Assembly (NCBI RefSeq): GCF_001427285.1
Contig: NZ_LMFV01000004.1
Coordinates: 24,683 to 88,682, forward strand
From: Mesorhizobium sp. Root552
Lineage (GTDB): Bacteria; Pseudomonadota; Alphaproteobacteria; Rhizobiales; Rhizobiaceae
Length of the DNA: 64,000 bases
Direction of reading: 5' to 3'
The position numbers and the translations under genes are program-made. How positions within the stretch are numbered: the stretch's first letter is position 1; each line of letters starts with the position of its first letter. Under the pieces are notes generated by a model. That model was not told the origin of the DNA, searched no databases, and saw only the letters and a program-made list of their open reading frames with translations. Positions 45,140 to 57,151 of the stretch are shown here, in pieces.

Positions 45140-46063
45140 ATGGCGAGCGCAGAGGAAACTGCCCGCGCCGCCGACCGAAAGGACATTCGCGAGCGCTGGC
45201 TACTCTCAGCGCCGGCTCTTGCAATCATATTCGTCGCGGCCATCGGGCCGCTGTTCGTCATGCTCGCCTATTCCTTCATGATGAAGGGCGACTACGGCGA
45301 CGTGAAGCCGTGGACCTTCTCCCTCGACGGCTGGACCTCAGTCCTGTTCCAGCGCGACATTTTCGACGACACGCTTGGACTGGCCGACGCCCATCTGACG
45401 ATCCTGTGGCGCTCCATCCGCCTCTCCTTCTACACCACCCTGCTGACGCTGATCTTCGGGTTTCCAACCGCCTATTTCATCTCGACCAGGGCACCGACGA
45501 CGCGCGAAATCTGGGTCTTCCTCGTCACCATCCCTTTCTGGACAAACCTTTTGATCCGCACTTTCGCGATGCAGCAGGTGATCCGCAACGAGGGACTGGT
45601 CAACACGGCACTGATCTGGCTGGGCGTTATCGAACGGCCGCTGCAGATCATGAACACCGATGTCGCCATCCTGCTCGGCATGGTCTACGTCTACCTGCCG
45701 CTGATGGTGCTGCCGCTTTATGCCAGCATGGAGAAGCTGGACTTCCGCCTTGTCGAAGCGGGCTACGATCTCTACGCCAGCCGCTGGCAGGTGCTTCGCC
45801 GCATCATCTTCCCGCTGGTCAAGCCGGGCGTCATCGCCGGATCGATCCTCGTCTTCATCCCGTCGCTGGGCGCCTATGTCATCCCGCGCGTCCTGGGCGG
45901 CGGCAAGAACATGATGCTGGGCAACCTGATCGAGCTGCAATTCGGCTCGGGCCGCAACTGGCCGCTCGGCGCAGCCATTTCCATCACGCTGATGGTGCTG
46001 GTGATGATCGCGCTGTTGTTTTACGTGCGCAATGTGTCGAAGTCGGAGACGGGGCATGGCTAG
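45140..46063 (+). CDS. Polyamine-type ABC importer permease 1 (PotB/PotH-like)
   Basis: A 307-residue permease with six helices and the EAA loop EAGYDLYASRWQVLRRIIFPLVKPGVIAGSI (about residues 208-238). It starts 2 bp after the ATPase stop codon and overlaps the second permease by 8 bp. Confidence 0.93.
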   Translation: MASAEETARAADRKDIRERWLLSAPALAIIFVAAIGPLFVMLAYSFMMKGDYGDVKPWTFSLDGWTSVLFQRDIFDDTLGLADAHLTILWRSIRLSFYTTLLTLIFGFPTAYFISTRAPTTREIWVFLVTIPFWTNLLIRTFAMQQVIRNEGLVNTALIWLGVIERPLQIMNTDVAILLGMVYVYLPLMVLPLYASMEKLDFRLVEAGYDLYASRWQVLRRIIFPLVKPGVIAGSILVFIPSLGAYVIPRVLGGGKNMMLGNLIELQFGSGRNWPLGAAISITLMVLVMIALLFYVRNVSKSETGHG

Positions 46064-46859
46064 ACGCACCTTCGACATCCGCGCGCAGCCCGGCTTCGGC
46101 TTCATGGCCTTGCTGACGTTCTTCGCCCTCTACCTGCCGATCGCAGCCCTTGTCGCCTATTCGTTCAACGCGGCGGAATCGCTATCGCGCTGGGACGGAC
46201 TCTCGCTGCGCTGGTTCGCTTCGGCCTGGAACAACTCGACCGTACAGGACGCAGCGATACGCTCGCTCGTCCTTGCAGTCTGGGCAGCAACACTGGCCAC
46301 GATCGTGGCGACCATGGCGGCGCTGGCGACGACGCGCACCCGGCCCTATCCCGGCCTGACCTTCAAATACGCGTTCATCAACCAGCCGCTGATGGTACCG
46401 GAAATCGTCACCGCCGTGGCGCTTTTGATCGTGTTCTCGCGCATCAAGGTGTGGACCGGCTATTCCGGCATGGGCTACCTGATCCTCGCACACACGGCAT
46501 TCTGCATTCCGTTTGCCTATCTTCCGATCCGGGGCCGGCTGGAAGATATGGACCTGACGATGGAGCGGGCTGCCGCCGACCTCTACGCAACGCCTTGGAA
46601 GACTTTCCGCTATGTGACGCTGCCGCTGTTGAGGCCGGCAATCATAGCGGGCTTCATGCTGGCCTTCGTCATTTCACTCGACGACGTGGTCATCACCGAG
46701 TTCGTCAAATCCGGCGGGCAGGATACCCTGCCGACCTACATGCTGGGCCAGCTACGGCGCGAAACGAGCCCCGAGATCAATGCCATAGCAACAGTGTTCC
46801 TGGCCTTGTCGGTCCTGCTCGTTACCGTCTTCTTCTTCGTAAACCGGCGCAAGACATAG
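46056..46859 (+). CDS. Polyamine-type ABC importer permease 2 (PotC/PotI-like)
   Basis: A 267-residue permease with six helices; EAA loop ERAAADLYATPWKTFRYVTLPLLRPAIIAGF. A conserved SLDDVVITEFVKSGGQDTLPTYM follows, as in PotC/PotI. Overlaps the previous gene by 8 bp. Confidence 0.93.
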   Translation: MARRTFDIRAQPGFGFMALLTFFALYLPIAALVAYSFNAAESLSRWDGLSLRWFASAWNNSTVQDAAIRSLVLAVWAATLATIVATMAALATTRTRPYPGLTFKYAFINQPLMVPEIVTAVALLIVFSRIKVWTGYSGMGYLILAHTAFCIPFAYLPIRGRLEDMDLTMERAAADLYATPWKTFRYVTLPLLRPAIIAGFMLAFVISLDDVVITEFVKSGGQDTLPTYMLGQLRRETSPEINAIATVFLALSVLLVTVFFFVNRRKT

Positions 46860-46888
46860 GCAATCAACAACTCGAAGGGAGAGCAGAA

Positions 46889-47923
46889 ATGAGATTGAAA
46901 ACACTGGCCGCGACGGCGGCGATGGCGGTCGCCGGCTTTGCCGGCAGCGCCTCGGCTGCGGGAGAGCTCAACATTTTCAACTGGGGCGACTACACCAGCG
47001 CCGAAATGATCAAGAAGTTCGAGGCCGCCTACGACGTCAAGGTCACCATCACCGACTACGATTCCAACGATACCGCGCTTGCCAAGGTACGGGCCGGCGG
47101 CCACGGCTTCGACATCGTGGTCCCTTCCGCCAATTACGTGCAGATCTGGGTCAAGGAAGGGCTGTTGCTCGAAGCACGCCCCGACCAGATGGAAAACTTC
47201 AAGAATGTCGATGAGCGCTGGGTGAACGTTCCCTGGGATCCGGGCCGGCACTACACCGTGCCGTGGCAGTGGGGCCTGACCGGCATCGGCGTCAACACCA
47301 AGGTCTACAGTGGCGATATCAACACCTCGGCGATCTGGCTCGACCCGCCGCCGGAACTGGCAGGCAAGATCAACGTCGCGCCCGAGATGAACGACGTCCT
47401 GTTCGCCACCATCAAGTATTTCGGCGGCGAATGGTGCACGGAAGACCTGGAACTGCTCAAGAAGGTGCGCGACAAGCTGGTGGAAGCAAAGCCGAAATGG
47501 CTGGCGATGGACTACAGCGTCACCGAGAAGCTGCCGGCGGGGGACTACTCAGCCGTCTACTACTGGAACGGCGCCATCATGCGGTCGCGCGAGAAGAACC
47601 CCGACATCAAGTTCGGCTATCCGAAAGAAGGCTTCCCCTACTTCATGGACAGCGTGGCGATCCTCAAGGATGCCAAGAACGTCGAAAACGCGAAGCTGTT
47701 CATGAACTTCATCATGGACCCGCAAAACGCGGCCATGATTTCGGCGTTCGCCAAGTATTCCAACGGCATCAAGGGTTCGATGCAGTACATGCCGGCGGAG
47801 ATGCAATCGGCGCCTGAACTCGTGGTGCCGCCGGAATTCGAAAAGGCAGGCGAATTCCTCACGACCTGCGAGCCGCCGGTTCAGGAACTCTACACCAAGC
47901 TCTGGACCGAGCTTCAGAAGTAA
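46889..47923 (+). CDS. Polyamine-type periplasmic binding protein (PotD/PotF-like)
   Basis: A 344-residue protein with a GAAGGGAGAG ribosome site and a 23-residue signal peptide (ending GSASA). The mature start ELNIFNWGDYTSAEMIKKFEAAYDVKV is the classic PotD/PotF opening. PWQWGLTGIGVNTK and the aromatic residues YYWNGAIM would line the ligand pocket. It delivers putrescine- or spermidine-like ligands to the preceding permeases. Ligand identity inferred from family. Confidence 0.93.
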   Translation: MRLKTLAATAAMAVAGFAGSASAAGELNIFNWGDYTSAEMIKKFEAAYDVKVTITDYDSNDTALAKVRAGGHGFDIVVPSANYVQIWVKEGLLLEARPDQMENFKNVDERWVNVPWDPGRHYTVPWQWGLTGIGVNTKVYSGDINTSAIWLDPPPELAGKINVAPEMNDVLFATIKYFGGEWCTEDLELLKKVRDKLVEAKPKWLAMDYSVTEKLPAGDYSAVYYWNGAIMRSREKNPDIKFGYPKEGFPYFMDSVAILKDAKNVENAKLFMNFIMDPQNAAMISAFAKYSNGIKGSMQYMPAEMQSAPELVVPPEFEKAGEFLTTCEPPVQELYTKLWTELQK

Positions 47924-47983
47924 TCAGCGTCTGCGGCGGGCCGGGCTCGATTGCCCGGCCCCAAGCTGGAGCAAACACGAAAA

Positions 47984-49153
47984 ATGCAGCAGACTACGGC
48001 GTTCGAGACGCAATTCGGCTTTCGCCGTGACGAGGTTACGCTGGCCAACTGGCGAACCTATCCATTCAACAAGTGGTCGTTCCAGAACGTCGGCGAATTG
48101 GTGCCCAGCGCCCCGATCCCTGCCGTGAACGGCAACGAAATACCAATGCAGGACATGAGCGGCCTTCTCAGCGAGAAGGTGCCGCTGGGGTCGAAGCAGG
48201 AAACGGTCGCCGATTTCCTTGTGCGCTCCTACACCGACGCGCTGACGGTGATGAAAGACGGCAGGATCGTTGGAGATTGGGCTGCACCAAATATGCAACA
48301 GGGTGCGCGCCATATCATCTTCTCAATCAGCAAGTCACTGACCGCTATATTGGCAGGCATCGTGGAAGGTGAAGCCCTGCTCGACCCTGAAGCGCCGGTG
48401 GCGCGCTACGTACCAGAGGCAGCGGGCTCAGCTTACGGCGACGCGACCGTGCGCCATGTGCTCGACATGGTGGTCAGCATCGACATCGACGAAGCCTATA
48501 CCGACCCCGACAGCGCCTATGGCCGCTATCGCAAGGCCACTTTGTGGAATCCGGGAGGAGGCGCGGAAAGCCTCGCGTCGTTCCTGATGACACTGCCCCG
48601 GCTTGACGAGGACCACGGCGAGACCTTCCGCTATCGCTCGCCCAATTCAGACCTGCTCGGCATCGTCATCGAACGCGCCACCGGGCGGCGCATTCCCGAT
48701 CTGTTGAGCGAAAAGCTGTGGCAGCCGCTCGGCGCAAAAAACGAGGCCTCGATCACGGTCGATATGGAAGGCGCGGCGCGCACAGCCGGCGGAATGTCGG
48801 TCACGGCGCGCGATCTTGCCCGCGTCGGCGAGATGATGCGCCAGGGCGGCATGGCCAACGGACGCCGCGTCGTTCCGGAAAGCTGGGTTCGCGACACGAC
48901 AAATGCCGGCAGTGCGGAGGTGTGGCAGAAAGGTGCGATGGTTCACCTGTTCCCCCAAGGTCGCTACCGGAACAAGTGGTATCAGCCCGGAGACGGTAGC
49001 TTCTGCGGCATCGGCATCCACGGCCAATGGCTCTATGTCGACCCATCGGCCGGGACGGTGATCGTCAAGATGTCATCGCAGCCCGAACCGGTCGATGATC
49101 CGCTCGATATCGAATGCGTCTCCTTTTTCCAGGCTCTTGCCGCGATGGTGTGA
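47984..49153 (+). CDS. Serine beta-lactamase-fold hydrolase (class C-like)
   Basis: A 389-residue protein without signal peptide. It has the catalytic SxxK in FSISKSLTAI, the tyrosine motif YRSPNSD, and CGIGIHGQWLYVDPSAGTVIVKMSSQPEP near the C-terminus. These features match the cytosolic penicillin-binding-like hydrolases related to 6-aminohexanoate-dimer hydrolase (NylB) and esterase EstB rather than a resistance beta-lactamase. It lies 60 bp after the Pot-like operon on the same strand, so read-through is possible. The substrate is unknown. Confidence 0.85.
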   Translation: MQQTTAFETQFGFRRDEVTLANWRTYPFNKWSFQNVGELVPSAPIPAVNGNEIPMQDMSGLLSEKVPLGSKQETVADFLVRSYTDALTVMKDGRIVGDWAAPNMQQGARHIIFSISKSLTAILAGIVEGEALLDPEAPVARYVPEAAGSAYGDATVRHVLDMVVSIDIDEAYTDPDSAYGRYRKATLWNPGGGAESLASFLMTLPRLDEDHGETFRYRSPNSDLLGIVIERATGRRIPDLLSEKLWQPLGAKNEASITVDMEGAARTAGGMSVTARDLARVGEMMRQGGMANGRRVVPESWVRDTTNAGSAEVWQKGAMVHLFPQGRYRNKWYQPGDGSFCGIGIHGQWLYVDPSAGTVIVKMSSQPEPVDDPLDIECVSFFQALAAMV

Positions 49154-49229
49154 GTGGTTCGATCCAACAGGGGACAAGACCGCAACGAATGAGCGGTCCG
49201 GTCCTCCCGCATCGTCGCCATTATTGCGC

Positions 49230-50279
49230 TCAGGTCCCTTCGAGCACCATGTTGAGCGGGGTCTCGGCGGCCCTTCGAACCTTGCGAAAGCCGCCTGACC
49301 GGATCACTTCGGTCAACCGTTTCTCTCCCGCCTGCGCACCGAGCGCGAGACCGGTTTCCTGCGCTAGCGATGTTGGCACGCAGATCATCGTCGATGCCGA
49401 ATAATACAGGCGTCCGACGGGATTGATGTTGTCCTCCAGGGCGTCACCGGCCATCGGCTCCACCACCATCCATGTACCGTCGTCCTTCAGCGCCTTTCTG
49501 ATATGCGCCGCCGCGGCTTTGGGATCGCCCATGTCGTGCAGGCAATCGAAGCAGGTGATCAGGTCGAACTCACGTCCGGCAAAATCCTGCGCCCGACCGA
49601 CTTCGAATTGCAGGTTTTCCACCCCATGCGCCCGGGCGTGCGCAGTTGCGGCTGCAATCGAGGCGGGGTGGAAATCGTAGCCGGTAAAGCGCGACCGGGG
49701 AAACGCCTGCGCCATCAGGATGGTGGACACACCATGCCCGCATCCGACATCGGCAACATTCGCGCCCGCCTTCAGCTTGTCGGTCACGCCCTCAAGGGCT
49801 GGAAGCCATTCCTGCACCAGCGCATTCACGTAGCCAGGACGAAACAGCCGCGCGACGGCGCAGAACAGGCAGCCTGCCTGGTCTCCCCAGGCGACACCTT
49901 TGCCGGTCTTGAAGGATGCCTGCACCTTCGGCTGGTTTTCCACCATTGCGGCAGCGGTGTCGAAAGCGCCGATCAGATTGACCGGGCTGTCGGGTTCAGC
50001 AAACACGAATGACTGCTCCGGCGTCAGCGAGAACCGCCCTTTTTCATGGTGAATGTAGCCGGAGGCCACTTGGGCCGACAACCATTCGCGCACATAGCGG
50101 GGGGCGCATCCTGTACCGTTGGCAAGTTCCTCCGCCGTCGCGGGTCCGCTGCGCTTCAGAGCGGCATAGAGGCCGAGCGAATCGCCGATGCGTACCAACG
50201 GCACACTGACCGCCCCGCCAAGGTCTCCAAGTACGCGACCCACCAGTTCATTGAGCCTGGTTTCGTCAACCTGTGCCAT
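49230..50279 (-). CDS. SAM-dependent methyltransferase with winged-helix N-terminus
   Basis: A 349-residue protein. An N-terminal winged-helix-like region (about residues 20-95: GLYAALKRSGPATAEELANGTGCAPRYVREWLSAQVASGYI) precedes a Rossmann methyltransferase (SAM loop NVADVGCGHGVSTILMAQAFP, acidic FTGYDFHPASI, motif LITCFDCLHDMGDP). The layout matches the Rv2258c-like family. The upstream gene on the same strand encodes a hydrolase-regulator fusion; a 168-bp gap separates them. The substrate is unknown. Confidence 0.85.
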   Translation of the reverse strand: MAQVDETRLNELVGRVLGDLGGAVSVPLVRIGDSLGLYAALKRSGPATAEELANGTGCAPRYVREWLSAQVASGYIHHEKGRFSLTPEQSFVFAEPDSPVNLIGAFDTAAAMVENQPKVQASFKTGKGVAWGDQAGCLFCAVARLFRPGYVNALVQEWLPALEGVTDKLKAGANVADVGCGHGVSTILMAQAFPRSRFTGYDFHPASIAAATAHARAHGVENLQFEVGRAQDFAGREFDLITCFDCLHDMGDPKAAAAHIRKALKDDGTWMVVEPMAGDALEDNINPVGRLYYSASTMICVPTSLAQETGLALGAQAGEKRLTEVIRSGGFRKVRRAAETPLNMVLEGT

Positions 50280-50447
50280 GGTGTTTCCTCCTGGTGTCCG
50301 GACGGCGTTGTGCCGCCTCCACACGAGGATGCGACCCGCCGCGGTTGCGGCCATGAGGCGACAGTCCTGCGACGCCACAAAACCTTCGCTACAGAGGGGA
50401 CAGATGTCCCAGTCACGCCTTGCGGGACAGCAGATAAGTCGAGGACG

Positions 50448-51506
50448 CTATTTGGACAGCGTCATGACGATCGCCTGGGAACGGCTGTGCACACCAAGCT
50501 TGGAAAAGATCACCGACAGTTGGTTGCGCACCGTCTTCACGCTCTTGCCAAGACGCTCTGCGATTGCACGGTTGTCGAGGCCCTCCGCAACAAGCTCAAG
50601 AAGCGCGGCCTCAGCGGATGTCAGGCCAGCGTCGCGGACCGCACGCGGCTGCGCGGATCTATCCTGCCCGAGAAAACCCGCGAGTTCGGCGTGGAAGGTC
50701 GTCCATGCAGGTTCACCCGGCAAAAGCACATGGTTCTTGCTCTCAAGCGGAACAAAGCGCGAGCCGGGGATGGCAGCGGCCAGCCTGCAACCTTCATCGA
50801 ACGGCACCCGCATATCGCCTCGACTGTGAGCTATCAGCGTCGGCACCTGCAGCTTGGCGGCAAGGTCCATCACATCAATGCCCTGCATCTGCCAAAGCAA
50901 TTGCGCGGCAACCTCGGCGGTCGCCGTCACCCGCTCGAGATCTCCCCACCAGCGATGCTGCTCGGCAGTACCGCCCGGTATGAAAAGGTTGGTGAAGAAC
51001 TGGCAGAATGCCGGATTTTCACGCCCCCAACCGATGCGAACGAAGTTGACGAGGGTCTCCGCTTCGAGCCGTTCGGCATCCGTCTGCGCCCTGGCCCGAC
51101 CGCCCCTGCCGTAGGCGTTGAGGAGCACAAGATGCGACACCCGCTCGGGATGTCTCAGCGCGTAGGAGATGGCGAGAGCGCCGCCCTGCGAAAGCCCGAG
51201 GAGGACGAAGCGAGGTTCCTCGATGGAGGCCGCAACAGCGGCCAGATCGGCATGCCACGCGTCAATGGACAAGTCGACGACGTGTCGATCGGACAAGCCG
51301 CAACCGCGTGGATCGTAGCGCACAAACCGGTTTCCTGCCGAAAGCGCATACAGCCACGGCCGCCACACCGGACTTTCGAGATCGTAGTCGACATGGCTCA
51401 GCCAATGCGCCGCGCGCAGGATCACCTCTCCCTCCCCGCAGGAAGCGACGGCGATGCGCGTGCCGTCCGCAGAGGTGCAGAACCCTATGCGCTGGCTGAG
51501 TTTCAT
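50448..51506 (-). CDS. Alpha/beta hydrolase fused to a LuxR-type DNA-binding domain
   Basis: A 352-residue fusion. The N-terminal alpha/beta hydrolase (about residues 1-275) has RYDPRGCGLS, the nucleophile elbow GLSQGG, an acid in LIAHSRGDMRVPF and the histidine in ESKNHVLL. The C-terminal GerE/LuxR helix-turn-helix (about 288-350) reads LTSAEAALLELVAEGLDNRAIAERLGKSVKTVRNQLSVIFSKLGVHSRSQAI. The hydrolase triad Ser-Asp-His looks complete, so the domain may sense or process a small ester or lactone while the tail binds DNA. Its target may be the methyltransferase gene just downstream. Confidence 0.9.
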   Translation of the reverse strand: MKLSQRIGFCTSADGTRIAVASCGEGEVILRAAHWLSHVDYDLESPVWRPWLYALSAGNRFVRYDPRGCGLSDRHVVDLSIDAWHADLAAVAASIEEPRFVLLGLSQGGALAISYALRHPERVSHLVLLNAYGRGGRARAQTDAERLEAETLVNFVRIGWGRENPAFCQFFTNLFIPGGTAEQHRWWGDLERVTATAEVAAQLLWQMQGIDVMDLAAKLQVPTLIAHSRGDMRVPFDEGCRLAAAIPGSRFVPLESKNHVLLPGEPAWTTFHAELAGFLGQDRSAQPRAVRDAGLTSAEAALLELVAEGLDNRAIAERLGKSVKTVRNQLSVIFSKLGVHSRSQAIVMTLSK

Positions 51507-51645
51507 CGCGCGAGGATATCGCAATAACGACCAGCGCGACAGGGCGGCGCATCAGGCGGGCTGAACAGCGCCGGGCGGCCAGACCGCCCGGCACACCTGG
51601 CCAAGGATGCCGAAGCTCAGGCCGACATACCGGAAACGCTCGCCA

Positions 51646-54183
<2,538 letters not shown>

Positions 54184-54283
54184 TCAGAGGCGATTTTCCA
54201 AGCTTTCCGGGCATTTGACCACAGGTGACGCCAAGCGGGCAGCGGCTGGAGAAAGCAAGACCGGCAACGCTTGCGGAGACAGG

Positions 54284-54853
54284 CTAGCCGGCGCGCATCG
54301 GCTTCAGCGCGAGGCTCCAGCGATGCAACTCGTTCAGCATGGTTTCCGCGCCCGTTGTCACCTGCTCGGAAGGCTGGAAAACACCGTCTTCGTCGAGGCT
54401 TTTCTGGTACATCGGGATAGCGACCGCTTCGGGGATCGGCATGATCTTGACGGTGGTGAGCAGCGGCTTCACCGCCTGCACCGCGCGCAGACCGCCGGAC
54501 ACGCCGCCATAGCTGAAGAAAGCAGCCGGCTTGTACTGCCATTCGCGCGAGAGGTAATCGACCGCGTTCACGATGGCCGGGGCGGCGTAGTAGTTATATT
54601 CCGGCGTGACGAAGACGAAGGCATCGGCGGCATCGACAGCCTTCGACCAGGCCTTGGTGTGTTCCTTCTCGTATTTGCCAAGCCGTGGGTGGTGCGGCTC
54701 GTCCAGCAAAGGTAGATCAAACTCCGCGAGATCGGTGAGGACCGGCTCGAACTTGCCGTTTTTGCGCGCAAACGCCTCCAGCCATTCGGCGAAAACGGGG
54801 CCGGCGCGGCCGGGGCGGGTCGACCCGATGATGATGGCGAGGCGATGCTTCAA
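54284..54853 (-). CDS. NADPH-dependent FMN reductase-type flavoprotein
   Basis: A 189-residue flavodoxin-fold protein. FMN phosphate loop GSTRPGRAGP at residues 10-19, then FVTPEYNYYAAPAIVNAVDYL and the SYGGVSGGLRA loop. The start codon is TTG at 54853, with AAAGGA nine bases upstream; the family's first strand (KHRLAIIIGSTRPGR) begins right there. It likely reduces quinones or FMN. Divergent from the P450 gene across 155 bp; it might supply reducing power, but no ferredoxin is nearby. Confidence 0.9.
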   Translation of the reverse strand: MKHRLAIIIGSTRPGRAGPVFAEWLEAFARKNGKFEPVLTDLAEFDLPLLDEPHHPRLGKYEKEHTKAWSKAVDAADAFVFVTPEYNYYAAPAIVNAVDYLSREWQYKPAAFFSYGGVSGGLRAVQAVKPLLTTVKIMPIPEAVAIPMYQKSLDEDGVFQPSEQVTTGAETMLNELHRWSLALKPMRAG

Positions 54854-55008
54854 GGTTCAGTCCTTTCAATGCGGTATCCTGTGGTGACCGCGAGATAGGG
54901 CCCAACCGCAGGGCAGGCAAGAAGGCACCTTTCGGTAACCGCAAGTGCCCCGCTGCTATGGACGCTTTGCCCGTCGGCACCTACATTCCGCTTTCAAGAG
55001 AGCAGACA

Positions 55009-56376
55009 ATGGACGCACAACCTGCCCCATTCGTGCCGCCGGCCCCTAAGCCGCGCACCAAGCCGCCTTCGACGCTGGAGATGATCCGCATCGTCTACCG
55101 CAATCCACTCGAATTGTGGGGCGAGCCTTCCTACAACGAGCCGTGGATCTCGGTGACCGGCGTCGGCGGGCCATTGGTGATCGCCAACGATCCCGGCCTG
55201 ATCCGGCACGTGCTGGTGGACAATGCCAAGAACTACAAGATGGCGACGGTGCGCCAGAAAATCCTGCGCCCGATCCTACGCGACGGGCTTTTGACCGCCG
55301 AGGGCGATGTCTGGAAGCGTTCGCGCAAGGCGATGGCGCCGGTATTCACGCCGCGCAACATCTTCGGCTTCGCCGCCCCGATGCTGAAGCGGACGATCGA
55401 ATTCGTCGAACGCTACGAGGACGGCGCGGTTTCGGACATTGCGCACGACATGACGATGCTGACCTATGACATACTCGCCGAAACGCTGTTTTCCGGCGAG
55501 ATCGCGGGCGAACCGGGCAGCTTCGCCAAGGAGATCGACCATTTGTTCGAGACGATGGGCCGGGTCGATCCGCTCGACCTGTTGCGCGCGCCGGACTGGC
55601 TGCCGCGCCTGACCCGCATTCGCGGGCGAAAGACCATGGCCTATTTCCGCAAGATCGTCACCGACACGGTGTCTATGCGCGAAGAGCGCTTGAAGCGCGA
55701 TCCGGACGGTGCACCGCAGGATTTCCTGACGCTGCTTCTGCGCGCCGAAGGACCGGACGGGCTGACACGAGCCGAGATCGAAGACAACATCATCACTTTC
55801 ATCGGCGCTGGCCATGAGACGACGGCGCGCGCTCTCGGCTGGACAATCTATTGCCTTGCCGAAGCGCCGTGGGAACGCGAGCGGATCGAACAGGAAATCG
55901 ATGCGGTCCTGAGCCGTGAGCCCGACCCGGTGAAATGGCTGGAAGCCATGCCGCTGACACGTGCGGCCTTTGACGAAGCACTCAGGCTCTATCCGCCCGC
56001 CCCTTCCATCAACCGCGAACCGATCGAGCCGGAAACCTACAAGGGCCTCTACATTCCGCCGAAGGCCGCCGTCCTGGTGATGCCGTGGGTGGTGCACCGC
56101 CACCGCAAGCTGTGGGACCAGCCCGACACGTTCCTGCCCGAGCGCTTCCATCCCGGCAACCGCGACAAGATCGACCGGTACCAGTACCTGCCGTTCGGCG
56201 CCGGGCCGCGCGTGTGCATCGGCGCGTCCTTCGCCATGCAAGAGGCGATTATCGCGCTTGCCATCCTTCTGTCGCGCTTCCGTTTCGAGACGGTGGCCGA
56301 AACAAACCCGTGGCCGGTGCAGAAACTGACCACGCAGCCGCAAGGAGGCCTGCCAATGCGGGTAACACGGCGATGA
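55009..56376 (+). CDS. Cytochrome P450
   Basis: A 455-residue P450. I-helix FIGAGHETTARALGW, K-helix FDEALRLYPPAP (ExxR), and the heme loop LPFGAGPRVCIGASFAMQE with the ligand cysteine at about residue 403. The length and the sequence PKPRTKPPSTLEMIRIVYRNPLELWG resemble the soluble CYP4/BM3-like group (fatty-acid-type hydroxylases). No reductase domain is fused. The acylphosphatase gene overlaps its stop codon (ATGA). Confidence 0.95.
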   Translation: MDAQPAPFVPPAPKPRTKPPSTLEMIRIVYRNPLELWGEPSYNEPWISVTGVGGPLVIANDPGLIRHVLVDNAKNYKMATVRQKILRPILRDGLLTAEGDVWKRSRKAMAPVFTPRNIFGFAAPMLKRTIEFVERYEDGAVSDIAHDMTMLTYDILAETLFSGEIAGEPGSFAKEIDHLFETMGRVDPLDLLRAPDWLPRLTRIRGRKTMAYFRKIVTDTVSMREERLKRDPDGAPQDFLTLLLRAEGPDGLTRAEIEDNIITFIGAGHETTARALGWTIYCLAEAPWERERIEQEIDAVLSREPDPVKWLEAMPLTRAAFDEALRLYPPAPSINREPIEPETYKGLYIPPKAAVLVMPWVVHRHRKLWDQPDTFLPERFHPGNRDKIDRYQYLPFGAGPRVCIGASFAMQEAIIALAILLSRFRFETVAETNPWPVQKLTTQPQGGLPMRVTRR

Positions 56377-56648
56377 CACGCGCAGCAACGGTGCGCATAA
56401 GCGGGCGCGTGCAAGGTGTAAGCTTCCGCTTCTGGGCACGAGAGGAAGCCGAGCGGCTTGGGCTCAAGGGCTGGGTGCGCAACGAGCCGGACGGCTCGGT
56501 CCAGGCACTCATAGCGGGGTCCGACGGTGCGGTTGCGATGATGCTGGAACGGTTTTGGGAAGGCCCGAGCGGCGCGGTTGTGGCCGATGTCAGGGCCGAG
56601 GCAGCGGACATCGCGGACGTGCCGGCCGGGTTCCGCATCAGCGGCTAA
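56373..56648 (+). CDS. acyP: Acylphosphatase
   Basis: A 91-residue protein of typical length with the signature GRVQGVSFRFWAREEAERLGLKGWVRNEPDGSVQ; the catalytic Arg is in SFRFW and the Asn in VRNEPDGSV. It hydrolyses acyl phosphates. The start overlaps the P450 stop codon by 4 bp, so it is co-translated. Confidence 0.95.
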   Translation: MTRAATVRISGRVQGVSFRFWAREEAERLGLKGWVRNEPDGSVQALIAGSDGAVAMMLERFWEGPSGAVVADVRAEAADIADVPAGFRISG

Positions 56649-56773
56649 GGCGGTCCATCCTTTAACGAAATGCATCGGCGCCGGCAAAATGGATGTCGGC
56701 TTCGCCGACAACGAGCGGCGACGGTTTCAAGTCGGCAAACGGCCGTTTCAGAACGGTTGCCGGGACCTTCGGG

Positions 56774-57151
56774 TCAATTCCTGCCCTGGAAAATATTCTC
56801 GACATGCACGGGCCAGCGCCGGGGCAGCACCGCCACCATGTCGAAGCGGACGGACAGCCTGCCATAGTCGGGCTGGCGCACGAGCCACAGGTCGGCTGCC
56901 CCTTCGATGCGGCGTTCGGATTCGCGGGCGATGGCTTCCATGGCTTCGATCAGCGAACGCCGCGCCTTGACCTCGACGATAAGGACAAGATCACCGCGCC
57001 GGGCAATGAGGTCGATCTCGCCCAGCCTGGTGCGGTAGCGGCGGGCAAGGATGCGATAGCCCTTCAGCATCAGCGCGAGCGCTGCCAGCCATTCGCCATG
57101 ATGGCCACGCCGATAGGCCTTGCGGCGGCCCGCAGTTCCTGTGTCAGGCAT
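56774..57151 (-). CDS. yraN: YraN/UPF0102 family nuclease-fold protein
   Basis: A 125-residue protein with the restriction-endonuclease-like core [48 protein letters not shown] (G-E, then E-I-D, then E-V-K). It overlaps the rsmI 3' end by 8 bp, the standard rsmI-yraN arrangement. The cellular role is poorly known. Confidence 0.93.
   Translation of the reverse strand: MPDTGTAGRRKAYRRGHHGEWLAALALMLKGYRILARRYRTRLGEIDLIARRGDLVLIVEVKARRSLIEAMEAIARESERRIEGAADLWLVRQPDYGRLSVRFDMVAVLPRRWPVHVENIFQGRN

Noticed and set aside
47984..49153. Acquired beta-lactamase resistance gene
   Set aside because: No signal peptide and the motifs fit cytosolic NylB/EstB-like hydrolases; resistance cannot be claimed.
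50046..51527. 493-codon plus-strand open frame opposite the hydrolase-LuxR fusion
   Set aside because: The minus-strand gene has complete hydrolase and LuxR motifs; the plus frame has none.
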